A stretch of 11,010 nucleotides of DNA from Dimargaris cristalligena (GCA_027576995.1 JANBQC010000784.1:1-11010), one strand, 5' to 3'. Positions 1 to 8,863 are shown, numbered from the stretch's first letter. A program made the numbers and translations. The notes: generated by a model from the sequence alone, not told the origin.

Positions 1-559
1 CGTGGACTTGTCCATTGTGCGAAATAAGTATCGCCAATAAATAACAAAACGTCGACGGCATCTATTAACGATAATCACACTCGGGTAAATTAATGACACG
101 TATTTAACCGCTAAAGAGTGCTCATGCTATGTCCATGACATAGTAAATTGTATTCCGGTGGTAGATCGACTAGCGTAACTGGGTACGGTACTTCGTGAGG
201 AAGTTATGTAGTGTAAACTTGACCACTGGTCTAATAATCCCGAATAACCTACTCTGGATTGTTATACCCGACATGGCCGCACACAATTAGCGACTAATAT
301 AATCTGCATTGGATTACATTGGATCAACTGTAATGGTATAGAAATCTGTGGATGATGCACGATGTTGGTATATTAGGCTTTGGGCAGAGAGTAAGTCTAT
401 TGGGTGAAATATAATTATACACGTGACCCCATTAATATTCATTGAGCAGTGAGCCAATTGGGATGGTCAGACTATTGGTTGTAGCAACCTAATTCAAGTA
501 GTATGTGTGCCTCATGAGGAAATGCTAGACTTGTAGGCAAAATATCTAAAAGTGAAGAA
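1..559. other. Upstream spacer, no gene seen
   Basis: Stops are frequent in all frames and there is no coding bias. The stretch holds a 17-nt dyad (127-143), several CCAAT/ATTGG pentamers (34-38, 308-312, 318-322, 397-403, 454-461, 472-478) and a CCAATTGG palindrome at 454-461. A 13-codon open stretch from position 3 is too short to call as the tail of a gene. Confidence 0.6.
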
Positions 560-693
560 TGGAAAATGAGCAGGCGTGAAGAACAGGAAGGGGGGGGGAA
601 GACACTATACCTCAAAGGCAAAGGCGGCATCCATCCGGACTCCTTCCCTTTGTTTTATCCTAAGTTTATCCCTTACCCGATAAATCAGTCACC
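560..693 (+). promoter_or_regulatory. RPL10A core promoter and 5' leader
   Basis: This segment lies directly upstream of the RPL10A start codon. It contains a run of nine G (590-598), then a pyrimidine-rich stretch from about 632 with repeated TTATCC-type words (near 653, 666 and 671). The start codon sits in CACCATG, with A at -3, a favourable initiation context. No canonical TATA box is obvious. The assignment rests on position and composition only. Confidence 0.4.
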
Positions 694-1588
694 ATGAGGT
701 AAGCCCTTCGCATCCGCTTATCGACCTATCCATCCATCCATCTATCCGCCCGTTCGACCATCCTTCTATGACCGACGTACCGATGATGGATGATTTTCGA
801 ATGCATAGCCTTAATGCAGTCGTATTTCGAGTGCGCAGCTTGAATGGGTATCAATGTAAACCGACCTATTTTCCCAGACCTTGATATACTCACTCTCATC
901 CAATCTACTTCTTATTCCCGCATTCTCCTAAACGCCTATTAGCAAGATCACTGTCGCCGCCGTGAGAGATTCCGTCAAGCTCGTCCTTTCGGGGGCCGCC
1001 GAGAAGAAGCGCAACTTCAACGAGACCGTTGAACTGCAAATCGGCCTCAAGAACTACGATCCCCAGCGTGACAAGCGTTTCAGCGGTACCATCCGTCTGC
1101 CCAACATCCCCCGCCCCAACATGTCCGTGTGTGTGCTCGGTGACGCCCACCATTGCGACGAAGCCGCTGAGAGCGGTCTGCCCTCCATGTCCGTTGAGGA
1201 CCTGAAGAAGCTGAACAAGAACAAGAAGCTCATCAAGAAGATGGCCAAGAAGCACGATGCTTTCCTCGCTTCCGAAGTCCTCATCAAGCAGATTCCCCGT
1301 CTGCTCGGCCCCGGTCTCCACAAGGCTGGTAAGTTCCCCACCCCCGTGTCCCACAACGACAAGCTGGTCGAGAGAGCTGATGAGATCCGCGGTACCATCA
1401 AGTTCCAGCTCAAGAAGGTGCTGTGCCTCGGTGTCGCTGTCGGTCACGTCGAAATGAACGAAGATGAGCTTCTGTCCAACGTCATGATGTCCGTCAACTT
1501 CCTCGTCTCCCTGCTGAAGAAGAACTGGCAGAACGTCAAGTCGCTCTACATCAAGAGCACCATGGGTGCCCCCCAGCGTCTGTACTAA
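694..1588 (+). CDS. RPL10A: 60S ribosomal protein L10a (uL1 family), join(694..698, 943..1588)
   Basis: This encodes the eukaryotic uL1 protein of the large ribosomal subunit, which forms the L1 stalk at the E site and helps release deacylated tRNA. Exon 1 contributes ATG AG; after a 244-nt intron, exon 2 begins with C, giving an N-terminus [12 protein letters not shown] that matches the family. The spliced product is 216 residues, against 217 in yeast and human. Family blocks visible include [20 protein letters not shown] (23-42), a lysine-rich [13 protein letters not shown] segment, the [18 protein letters not shown] region, and a C-terminus from [16 protein letters not shown] (185-200) to QRLY. 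Third codon positions are strongly C/G, as expected for a highly expressed gene. Starting at GTG 962 without splicing would lose the conserved N-terminus, so the spliced model is preferred. The next gene, CDC73, is convergent. Confidence 0.96.
699..942 (+). other. RPL10A intron 1 (GT-AG)
   Basis: The donor is GTAAGC directly after ATGAG, and the acceptor is TATTAG before C943. A CTAAAC branch-like word sits about 13 nt upstream of the acceptor in a pyrimidine-rich stretch. The 5' half carries an imperfect CATC/TATC tetranucleotide repeat (about 725-750). The intron interrupts codon 2 after its second base, a placement right behind the start codon that is common in fungal ribosomal protein genes. 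Confidence 0.93.
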
Positions 1589-2692
1589 ATGTACCGTCAT
1601 CCCCCCACCGCTTTTCCTTTTTAGCCCATGATGTTATATAATCTTTCATCAGGATTCCGACTGTCATTATCGAATCAATGTTGCGATCGGGTAGTTTGGG
1701 ATATTTGGTCTGTTTTAAGCGCAAGTGTTTACATTTCTGAAATCAGGATTTTTCTGATCATCTTGTTTTTCTAAGTCGCGCACTCTCGCAATTGATGGAC
1801 TTTTTAGTTTTCATTCTCTCACGGCATTTACCAATGCCACCAATACGCGTATGTAGTTTACGCTGAAGGTTGCCTTGTGAGTTGAGGTTGATTATTTCGC
1901 CTTGATTCCAGGACCTGGTTGGTGGTTTTTGGGAGCTCTCCTTGATTTATCAGTGACCGTTTAATAAAAGGTCTATTCCACATTGTAATTCTTCTCTCGG
2001 CGCAGTTATGTATTCGTTTGGGGTATCTCTGGGGTGTATTGTATTAGTGTAGGGGGGATATTTGGGATTAAGGCTAATTTGATAGAAACGGTTGGAGTGG
2101 TAGATGGTTGAGGTGTCAAGCCCATTCATTTAGGACTATTGCATTTGTTTAGCTAACAGTCACATCAGTCTATTAATGGGGAAGGGATACGCCTATTTTC
2201 AAAGACTTATTTTATTACTGCATCAGAAAGGAATTATCCAATCGTTTGAGGCATACGACAAAGCAGCTTTGGACTATATTCAATGAAACCACCTTTCTTT
2301 GAAATTTATTGTCATCATTGATAGTCCGTAAAGACTCATTGGCCGTTACGGGTTTGGTCAAGACATGTTACAAATAAGCAGAGTGCCTCGAAGTCTTTTC
2401 GGGCCATAATGCCAATTGTCGCAGTCGATAGTTGGGCACTTCGAGCGGCCAAGTCTAGTGGTATTTTGCACAAACATCACCAACTATAGGAATGTTCCTG
2501 TGGCTTGCATTTATAACTTAATTTTACTGAACTACGAACAAAATATGGGTGAACTTCAACCCAACTGTATAAGATTTTACACAATATGTGTATGGGATAA
2601 TATGTGGGAGAATAACTTTTGACCAGTAATATTTACCTCATCAAATGGATTATTCGTTATACAGCCTGGATGAATATCTGCCATATGTTAAA
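1589..2692. other. Convergent spacer: 3' ends of RPL10A and CDC73
   Basis: This lies between the RPL10A stop and the CDC73 stop on the opposite strand, so it should contain both 3' UTRs. Sequence just after RPL10A is T-rich, and a canonical AATAAA occurs at 1963-1968 on the plus strand. The AATAAA is about 375 nt past the stop, so it may not be the one used. I see no coding exon, RNA gene or mobile element here. Confidence 0.55.
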
Positions 2693-4692
2693 CTATTGGA
2701 CGAGATTGGGTTTGGTGGAGGCAATGTACTGATCCAATGAGTTCCACAGTTGGGAAACCACTGCCTTGTCCTTGTGCCGCTTTGACCGATCCACCTATAA
2801 AATCAAAATAGTGGCGGCCATGAGTCAGAATATAGGCGGTTAGATGTTTTGTTATCAGTGGTAATTTTTGCCAATTATAATAGATCTGTGGAGGGGAAGG
2901 GGACGCAGCCACTACCCAACAATAACCGCCGTAGAGTAGCACAGTGTTGTAAACAATGCAAGAATGAACATGCGAACTATATATAGAAATAGGGGGGGGT
3001 ACTTACATTGATCACTTCGACGTTCCATGAGGCGACCGCGTCCTTGGGGTTTTCATCGGCCATTTTGACGTAAAATCCCTTGACATGCTTAAACAGCTCG
3101 CGGGGGTTATCCCACTTCCATTTTTTGAACTGCCATGTGACTCCCATCGTGAATACCGCAGCCAGCCGGTCCCAGTCGTCTGGCTTGAAGTTGTCGACTG
3201 AGTCCACGACATGGTAGAGCAAGGGTTTGGGCTGTCCAATCCGGGTACGTTCAATAGTGATTCGGGCCTGTTTCTTCACGCCTTGGTCATGTATTTGCTG
3301 GCTAGGTACAAAGGTATGGTTTTCGAGGAATTCTTGGACGTTGTACATGGTAATAAGGGAAGTGGCGGCGGTGGGAACAATGATGAGGGGTATCCGGTGG
3401 GCTCGCTTAGACGGGGGTGGCATACGTGCGGGAAGTTTGGCAGGAGTGGGCCCATTCGGGTGATGGGAGGATCCCCGAGGGGGGTGCTGGGATAATGGGT
3501 GGGCGCCTTGGGAGCTCCTGATCGTCCGGTGGGGACTATCGATGGCTTCTGAAGCGAAGCATCCGTGGTAGATATTGACCACCGCAGACAGGTCCTGGTG
3601 TGCGTATGTATGTGTGTGTGTGTGTGAGGATAGACGGCGATACAGGAGATAGGTCCGGGTATGAGTAGCGTTACGATAGCATGTGCAAGGTCAGGAATAA
3701 CTAGTGGATCCAACACCACTATAGCCGTAGGGTAGTTTGATACGTCGGCTATAAGAGACATCAGTGGTGGAATAGGTGGTGGGGGTTTTTACCTTGCTGC
3801 CGTGCATAAAGGAATATTTGGCACCAACATTGCGCTCTTGACTGTGGATTAGTTCGACCTGTTCTTTATCCGCCTGAAGAAGGAAGCAGGTTCAATAGAA
3901 AAAATACCAACAAAAAGGTCGAATTAATATCGAAGGGATGGGACTGGCTAGTTGGTATTTAAAGCGACCGGAACCGTAAAGGTTGGCGGTAAAGGCTGAG
4001 CCGAGTATATTACAGATAAGGGGATGACTAGCACACCAGACCTACATTAACGCTCTTGATGGAGGAATAGTGGGGGGTATAGTGGGATTTGGTAGCAAGA
4101 CTGGGTGTGGGGGCTTCGGAATCCACGGGGACTGAGGGTTTTTCTGAGTAATATCGGAGCAGTTTTGGATTAAGGGGGTGGTTATTGGAAATACTAAGGC
4201 AAAATAAGTTAGGAATCGATAGCTAGAGAAGAGCTCATGATGCCCGGTTGAGCAGAGCACCTCAAATACTCTCCGTTTTAAAAATGGGTATTTGGTGGCA
4301 GCGGGGTGGTTATACTTACGCGTGACCACGTTATCGGTTGTTTCCACTACACCAGTCAGGTAGTTCTGGACATGCTTCATGTCGATGTAGGTGACGGGCG
4401 TCACACCGGCAGCAGAGCCCTCACGGAGAAGGGCACCATATCCGAGCTTGTAGTTGAGGCCGAGAAACACAAGCGAGTCGAGGGGGTAAAAGTCGGCATT
4501 GTGACCGGTGATTTTGTAGGCGGTTGGAGTGTGGCGTTCGAATTGAAGAGGTGCGCCATCGGAGTCGGTGAAGCGGATGTGGGTTGCGGAGACCAGACTG
4601 GGCAGTTTCTCACCGGCGGGGCCCAAAAAGGTAATGGGTTTGCTGTGAATGATATGATCACGTAGAATGACCAGGGGATCGCGGTGGTCCAT
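2693..4692 (-). CDS. CDC73: Paf1 complex subunit Cdc73 (parafibromin), complement(join(2693..2794, 3007..3594, 3793..3873, 4046..4143, 4320..4692))
   Basis: Cdc73 is a nuclear subunit of the Paf1 complex, which travels with RNA polymerase II and supports elongation and histone modification. The model gives 413 residues (yeast 393, human 531). Exon 1 (residues 1-124) holds the N-terminal domain, beginning MDHRDPLVILRDHI. Exons 2 and 3 (125-184) encode a linker with the VELIHSQER segment, matching the conserved S-R-E-R region. Exon 4 (185-380) includes a Pro-rich stretch, then the Ras-like C-terminal domain from about 250: IPLIIVPTAATSLITMYNV, DWDR (324-327), WQFK (338-341) and KGFY (356-359). 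Exon 5 finishes the domain with KRHKDK and LWNSLDQYI, ending in TAG. Junction phases agree (1, 0, 0, 0). Exons 1, 4 and 5 are secure by family similarity. Exons 2 and 3 rest on splice signals, open frame and weaker similarity. The gene shares its upstream region with a divergent neighbour. Confidence 0.93.
2795..3006 (-). other. CDC73 intron 4 (phase 0)
   Basis: The donor is GTAAGT after ATC AAT, and the acceptor is TTTTATAG before GTG GAT CGG. A run of eight C on the sense strand (2999-2992) follows the donor closely. Splicing joins WNVEVIN to VDRSKRHKDK, which fits the family across the junction. Confidence 0.9.
3595..3792 (-). other. CDC73 intron 3 with CA repeat before the acceptor (phase 0)
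   Basis: The donor is GTAAAA after the codons AGC AAG. The acceptor is ACACCAG before GAC CTG TCT, which keeps the frame into the large fourth exon. On the sense strand a CA dinucleotide repeat occupies 3626-3611, about 15 nt upstream of the acceptor, where a pyrimidine tract would normally be. Confidence 0.72.
3611..3626 (+). repeat. (TG)8 microsatellite
   Basis: This is a perfect dinucleotide repeat, preceded by imperfect GTATGTA units from 3604. It lies inside CDC73 intron 3, reading CA on the gene's sense strand. Confidence 0.95.
3874..4045 (-). other. CDC73 intron 2 (phase 0)
   Basis: The donor is GTAGGT after the codons GTT AAT, and the acceptor is CTTCTTCAG before GCG GAT AAA. Splicing joins SIKSVN to ADKEQVEL in frame. 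The intron contains stops in the exon frame, starting shortly after the donor. Confidence 0.78.
4144..4319 (-). other. CDC73 intron 1 (phase 1)
   Basis: The donor is GTAAGT after the codon fragment ACG C, and the acceptor is ATTACTCAG. A second in-frame CAG lies 12 nt further on (before 4131), so two acceptors would differ by four residues without breaking the frame. I chose the first. A CTAAC branch-like word lies further upstream in the intron. Confidence 0.75.
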
Positions 4693-5329
4693 GGCAGGTA
4701 ATATACGTCAGCGACTAGCGGGGATGATGCGAAGGCGACTGGGGAGGAAAGAGGGGTAATCTGGGAGAGAAGGTGCTAAAAGGCCAAAGGGGATGAAGTA
4801 ACGCGAAACAATGGTAAGAAGAGCTATCCAATTGGCCGAGTCCTACTGCTCTGGTAGCCGTATGTTGCCTTGCAGTCTATATGCGCGAACTTATGCAACA
4901 GCGGCCTGTTATAGAGTTAGTATTGGTATTGGTATTATATTGCTCACCCCTCCCTCCTTTATCAGCCCCTCGGGGCCTGAATGCGTGGGACCGAATGTCA
5001 ACCCTGGCTTGGGAAAAAAGATACCACAGCTTCGTCGCATATATCAGGATGAGTGAGAATTGCTCAAGAGTGCACGGGGCCAGTGTTTATCAAGAAGCAT
5101 TTAATGCTCTCTCCTTAAGTTCCTCCCAGTAGGGTAGTCGGTTGCTAGTAAACCCTCCTCTGTCCCTCCCTTATCCCTTATTTCCTATTCCTCTTATTAT
5201 TCCTTATTCCATTACTAACCGTGTCGCATTCTACTCCTACTTACTGCCTTCCCCCATCTGCGTCTGAGTCGCTTCCCTCCCGCTGCGCCTTGCCCAGCCT
5301 CCCTAACTCACCACAGTCCGTCGCCTGCC
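4693..5329. promoter_or_regulatory. Divergent promoter region shared by CDC73 and the 183-residue gene
   Basis: The two start codons point away from each other across 637 bp. Next to CDC73 (about 4693-4780) the minus strand is C/T-rich, and next to the plus-strand gene (about 5140-5329) the plus strand is C/T-rich, as expected for two fungal 5' leaders. Between them lie a CCAATTGG palindrome (4828-4835) and two ATTGG pentamers at 4922-4926 and 4928-4932, close to a TATTATAT stretch. A TACTAAC word at 5213-5219 and a CTAAC followed by CACAG near 5303-5317 resemble intron branch and acceptor signals, so the leader could contain an intron. No clear donor was found. Confidence 0.5.
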
Positions 5330-5881
5330 ATGATCAGCTGCTTTATGCCCCGTCGCAAGAAGTCCGACGCCGCTAGTCTCCGGCGCAACTCCACCAACTC
5401 CCCGTCGACCACCCTCCCGTCCCGCTTCCCGTCCTCCTCCCTTCCCACCGTCCGGGAGGACGGCCCGTACATGACCCAGTCCTCCTCCACTACCCTTACC
5501 AGCCCGCCTAAACTGGTCTCCGCTGCCCACCCGCAGGGCCAGCACAACATGCTAATGGGTGCGGAAGAGGGCTACTCCTCCTCCCTCTTCCAGCCGTTTC
5601 CCCTCCTCCGCACCACCAGCTCTCCGCTGCTCCCTCCCCGTGACAGTAGCCACATTGTCCGCAAACCTTCCCCTTCCTCCCCGTTGGTTTCCCCGCTGCA
5701 CCGCTTTGACGCCATTAATGCCTCCCAGACCTCGCTCAACGACGCATGCACCCAGGATACCGTTATTCCCGCCCTCCACACCAAGCACTCCGCATGGAGC
5801 TTGGCTGACTACAAGCTGGGCACCGATAACTACATCCAGCCCCCCAAGCGGTCTTGGCGGTCCTCGTACGAGGTGTGGTAA
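5330..5881 (+). CDS. Ser/Pro-rich protein of unknown function, 183 residues
   Basis: I do not recognise this protein. It is a single open frame with strong C/G preference at third codon positions, like RPL10A and unlike the surrounding DNA, so it is very likely real. The N-terminus is basic (MPRRKKSD, then SLRRNS, a possible basophilic-kinase site). Residues about 15-150 are low in complexity: serine is about 18% and proline about 11% of the protein, with six Ser-Pro pairs that suit proline-directed kinases. The last 32 residues differ in character: aromatic and charged, including SAWSLADYKLG, NYIQPPKRSWRSS and a final YEVW. This looks like a folded or binding motif at the end of a disordered chain. 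There is no signal peptide or membrane segment. The start at 5330 has G at -3; an in-frame ATG five codons later is an alternative. The gene is divergent from CDC73. An unseen upstream exon cannot be excluded. Confidence 0.75.
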   Translation: MISCFMPRRKKSDAASLRRNSTNSPSTTLPSRFPSSSLPTVREDGPYMTQSSSTTLTSPPKLVSAAHPQGQHNMLMGAEEGYSSSLFQPFPLLRTTSSPLLPPRDSSHIVRKPSPSSPLVSPLHRFDAINASQTSLNDACTQDTVIPALHTKHSAWSLADYKLGTDNYIQPPKRSWRSSYEVW

Positions 5882-6270
5882 ATCCACTACCCCCCCTGCT
5901 GTTTTTAACTCGTGCAACGGAGGGCAGGTTCCTACCGGTGCGCTTGCCGTTTTTCTCCTTCTTGTAGTCTTTTTTGGGGGGGTGCTCTTCGTACTGCCCA
6001 AGTTATGTACCACATCCTCGACCCCTGTATTCTTTAGTAGCGCTATTTATATTATTCCTTTCGTTTTTGCTGATCTCAAGTTGGCATTGGTTGTTGTTGT
6101 TTTTTGCCAGTTTTTTTTTCGTGGACACTTAGCCCTCCTCCCATCGCCAACACAGATACCTCTTTAGAACGCTTCGGGGAATTGGTGTGGGCCGGCCCCA
6201 TTCTAACCAATGTATTAATCAAATACCTGTGGTTATTCGTTTTCCTGGGGCGATGATAAATCGATCCCAA
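5882..6270 (+). other. 3' flank of the 183-residue gene
   Basis: The sequence is rich in T runs (for example 6111-6119) and has a G7 run (5976-5982) and a C7 run (5890-5896), consistent with a 3' UTR and termination zone. A nested palindrome lies at 6181-6211. The open frame overlapping this region in another phase is an out-of-frame echo of the upstream coding sequence. Confidence 0.45.
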
Positions 6271-6881
6271 ATTGGGGCAAGACTATAGTGTCAGTAAAAT
6301 GGGGGGATGTCAATTCCCTTGGCAATCCCTTATCATATACCGCGGATATTTCCCTCTCCGTTTCTTTAACCCTACTTGGCCGGCCACTCGTAAATGTTTG
6401 CTGCTTCCGCACACTTCCTCCTTCGAAACTTCTACATATACATATTTTTATAGACGATTCCCCCCATGCTTCATATTTTACGATATTATGATTTGTACAT
6501 TCCTTCTCCCTCCTACATACTTTCCCTTCTCTACCCCCCTCTGATGATGAAATTTGGCTGTTTAAAACCCCTTCCCCCCGTTACGCTGATTCGACAATAT
6601 TCTGTTATTAGTCTTCCAATCTACCCAATAAATACTAACCTGTCGGGCCTTATACTAATGTACACTAGTGCGTGGCTATATTGAAAATAACCCCTATTAA
6701 ATACTTGGCAAACTAGTTATTTTAAGGCACATCAGACTGGAATGTAGATACCCTAAAAATACCTATTGGGCCTCTTATTGGCCCTATTTGGTTTTGTCTT
6801 CCATAACTTTCCGCGAGTCCTTAATAAGGCTGGGGAGGTGATATGATTAAACTTGATGCAGGAGGGGATATCTGGCGCACC

Positions 6882-6910
6882 GCCCAGGGTAATTCATGAA
6901 AATCCTGGGC
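6882..6910. repeat. Inverted repeat, hairpin-forming
   Basis: Arms GCCCAGG (6882-6888) and CCTGGGC (6904-6910) are perfect complements. One G-T and one T-A pair extend the stem to nine, with an 11-nt loop. No function is evident. Confidence 0.8.
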
Positions 6911-8151
6911 AGTAAGAATCACTGTTGTGCATGATAATACACGCTATCACAACCAAGGCCCCTTGCCTCAATCATCTCCCAAACAAGGTAATATTATGCC
7001 CTAGCACTTTTCCTATAGTAGTGCCCAGTGTTATGCCAATAGCATATCTACCCACAGCCAGCCCTTAAAGTTCTTCACTACTGAATATTCACAGTTGCTC
7101 TGAAGACTCTTCTGGTCCCCATTCAATGCCTTCTGGAGCTGCCCCTTCTTTTCTAGGATGGTCTTTTGACATTGCCCTACATACGAATACTCTCCCCAAA
7201 TCACAGCTGCAAACCCCGTGGGTTATATCTATCTAGATCATTTCAACCAGTCCTTACATATCCATCTCTAATTAGTACCATCGCATTATAGGTACCCCTC
7301 TATTACTGTGTAACACTTTCAATAAATTACCGAGAAAATGTCTCCTGGTGCTGTATTATTAGGAATCCTACCTGCGTATACTCTGATACAGTGGTGGGGT
7401 AATTGGCCACCGCAATACCTACATATCAGCCTTCTTGATTTTGAACCTGCACATTGCTTATTTAAGACTGCTAAATAAATATTGCAGGTCAACGTACCCT
7501 AATCAGTAAATAGTTTCCATCTTTCCGACTACATCACTCTACCCAGCCCTGTAGCCTAGTCGCTCCTCTTTGAAGACCGGAATCCAACAATCCCTGGTGC
7601 ACTCATGTAAGTGTACCGAATTTGCCAATAGACATTACCAAACTTGAATGCCGGATGCAATACAAAGACCGAACATTACTATTTGCAGCATTTAAGTCTA
7701 CTAGCTAGGCATCTATAAATCAAGAGACATCCATGAGCGCCAATTTTAGTAGCAGCAGGAGGGAGATCTTAATATGTAAAGGGTATGCCTCAGCATGGGA
7801 CACTTAAATGTCAAAATTTTATAAACAGATTATATGTAACTGTCAGATACGGACGGCCGGTTTCAAGGAGATTTGGTAAAAAATACGTATATGGGTCTCA
7901 TATAACGGCGAGGGGCGTCTTAACGGTAAATCCATAGGGGATTTGGGTAGCCAAATAGGCCATCCAAACCTGAGTACTTATTTTGAATCACCAGCTTCTC
8001 AACGGAGTATCCAAATACACCACTACTTGGGCTACTCCCAGCTACGGAGCACACCGAATGCCATCGACAAGTAATTCCGCATTACAGTCCGAGGTTCTAT
8101 TAATTCATCTAGTCTCCCTGCTATACCGGTGCCACTACCGTGTCCGACACC

Positions 8152-8170
8152 ATCGCAATTGAATTGCGAT
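8152..8170. repeat. 19-nt perfect palindrome
   Basis: Arms ATCGCAATT and AATTGCGAT are perfect reverse complements around a central G at 8161. The symmetry stops immediately outside the arms. It could be a binding site for a dimeric DNA-binding protein, but nothing nearby supports a specific role. Confidence 0.9.
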
Positions 8171-8394
8171 TAATCAGTTTGGGGATTGAATGTTCCAGGC
8201 CTGGAGTCTAGATTGGCCGAGCTGAAGTGATATCTCTATTTATAATAGTTCGATGCACTTCTACAAAAGAATCCACTGAGCTATTGAATCCACTGGAAGT
8301 TGATTATTAGTAAAGGGCATCGGAGGTGGGTGTCCAGAGGGCTATCATTTTTACTTATGAATTCCAAGGCACCATGCAAGTATGCGGCAATTAA

Positions 8395-8404
8395 GGGGGG
8401 GGGG
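8395..8404 (+). repeat. G10 homopolymer
   Basis: Ten consecutive G. This is one of several long G:C mononucleotide runs in the window (590-598, 2992-2999, 8864-8876 and 9427-9434). Confidence 0.9.
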
Positions 8405-8863
8405 TCATAATTACAACCAGTAGTTTTTCTTGCAGTGATAAGCGTGTTACCATCACAACCGGATGTCGCATTGGCAGTTCAATCATACCATGGCAACCTA
8501 CCTGACTAGCTAAGTGAGGGAGTCTGTAGTGTCCAATTTAGAGAGAAGGGCCATATTGTCGTTCACTTAAAAAAAATAGGAGGCTTTAGCGACTTTAAAA
8601 GGGCCTATCCTAAAACCATGGTTCCTTAGGCGTCTTCACCCTGGCACACCTGGTGATGGAGCTGGTTCATAGTCGTGTTACGGCCGAGGCTTAGGGAGAG
8701 ACTTGCAATTAGAAGTTAGGCGAGTGGATGCTATAGGTGGCCGGTTAAATGTCGAGATGAGTAGTATACACACCACCAAGCAAGACGCAGTCATTGGGGC
8801 GGCTATTTCTGGGGACACGGGAATGGATTAAGCAAAGTGAGGCAGTAAAAGCCGCTCTATGTA

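Noticed and set aside
3..44. Short frame with a CPLC zinc-knuckle-like word at the left edge
   Set aside because: It has only 13 codons before a stop and no splice or coding support; chance is sufficient.
782..793. Possible C box of a snoRNA inside the RPL10A intron (GATGATGGATGA)
   Set aside because: No CTGA D box follows within the intron and there is no terminal stem, so a C/D snoRNA is not supported.
905..1600. 231-residue open frame on the minus strand across RPL10A
   Set aside because: It is the antisense echo of a strongly C/G-biased coding sequence, which removes stops on the other strand. The plus-strand product is a clear uL1 protein.
2416..2622. 68-codon plus-strand frame in the convergent spacer
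   Set aside because: It begins at a non-ATG codon, has no codon bias, and lies where 3' UTRs are expected.
3211..3495. Plus-strand open frames over CDC73 exon 4 (also 3227-3463 and 4306-4665)
   Set aside because: These are antisense shadows of the CDC73 exons; the family match is on the minus strand.
4811..5329. ATG directly followed by a GTAAGA donor (4811), as a possible tiny first exon of the 183-residue gene
   Set aside because: None of the candidate acceptors before 5330 restores the frame with a 3-nt exon, and the intron would be far longer than the others seen here.
5559..6167. 202-residue plus-strand frame overlapping the Ser/Pro-rich gene
   Set aside because: It overlaps in a different phase, is rich in Pro/Ser/Thr from C-rich codons read out of frame, and continues into the T-rich 3' flank.
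6466..6684. Short plus-strand frame, with ATGATG at 6544 after a pyrimidine-rich stretch
   Set aside because: The leader-like context is tempting, but the 46-codon product shows no codon bias, domain or recognisable motif.
8248..8256. tRNA B-box-like GTTCGATGC
   Set aside because: Flanking bases do not form a T-arm stem and no A box or acceptor stem is present upstream.
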